From Strongylocentrotus purpuratus (Eukaryota > Echinodermata > Echinoidea > Camarodonta > Strongylocentrotidae), in NCBI RefSeq assembly GCF_000002235.5, contig NW_022145609.1, positions 38,056,130 through 38,120,129 on the forward strand: a stretch of DNA of 64,000 nucleotides, read 5' to 3'. The notes below the pieces were generated by a model that had not been told where the DNA came from, made no database searches, and worked only from the letters and a program-made list of their open reading frames with translations. The position numbers and the translations under genes were made by a program. This document shows positions 63,934-64,000 of this stretch, one piece after another (positions within the stretch are counted from its first letter, which is position 1; every line of letters begins with the position of its first letter).

Positions 63934-64000
63934 ACGCACGCTGGAGAGAAACCCTTTCAAGTGCAAATATTGTGAGAAGATATTCAACTCATCTGGTAAC
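63934..64000 (+). pseudogene. C2H2 zinc-finger fragment, frame slip, runs off the edge
   Basis: 63934-63957 encodes THAGEKPF, the standard linker between C2H2 fingers. After one extra base (63958) the next frame encodes KCKYCEKIFNSSGN to the window end, the C-x2-C half of a finger. With the extra C the original frame stops within a few codons. It is joined directly to transposon-like A/G-rich sequence on the left. Either a decayed duplicate of a zinc-finger gene or a real exon with a sequencing slip; continuation to the right would decide. Confidence 0.55.

Overview
The window reads as animal nuclear DNA, most likely from an echinoderm and probably a sea urchin. This is an inference from four things: a single-exon, divergent rhodopsin-class GPCR (sea urchins have large expansions of these), a multi-exon gp130-like cytokine receptor with deuterostome-style exon phases, very dense microsatellites and G/C tracts, and many short inverted-repeat transposons mixed with LINE and SINE remains. 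No prokaryotic, organellar or CRISPR features are seen.

Layout. (1) 813-1862 (+): an intact 349-residue single-exon GPCR. (2) About 1.9-45 kb: a gene-poor stretch of repeats. It holds a hairpin-rich repeat (2.9-5.2 kb), a degraded Tx1/L1-like LINE (7.7-8.4 kb), an old satellite of about 150 bp units (8.9-10.15 kb), a TA-flanked foldback element (14.76-15.42 kb), a GC-rich island (17.0-17.45 kb), a TGAA tetranucleotide array with higher-order repeats (22.0-22.9 kb), several hAT-type miniature elements with poly-G/poly-C cores and 8-bp target duplications, and several TTAA-flanked miniature element families. (3) 45.2-59.35 kb (-): eleven exons of a type I cytokine receptor. I could join them by splice sites in one unbroken reading frame of 1,126 residues. 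(4) 59.4-63.9 kb: upstream or first-intron sequence with more repeats. The signal-peptide exon was not found. (5) 63934-64000 (+): a C2H2 zinc-finger fragment running off the right edge, with one frame slip.

The receptor is the main discovery. Its order is Ig, Ig, cytokine-receptor homology domain D1 (four cysteines, C-x-W) and D2 (degenerate WSXWS), one membrane-proximal fibronectin III domain, a transmembrane segment, a box-1-like Pro-x-Pro segment, and a very long (about 625 residue) tyrosine-rich tail encoded mostly by one exon. The tail has two Y-x-P-Q motifs of the kind that recruit STAT3 in vertebrate gp130-family receptors. It also has six Gly-Tyr-Val sites in an (N/S/G)GYV context, a repeated docking motif I do not recognise from vertebrate receptors. 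This suggests a JAK/STAT-coupled receptor in an invertebrate deuterostome. The GPCR and the receptor lie about 43 kb apart and show no evident functional link.
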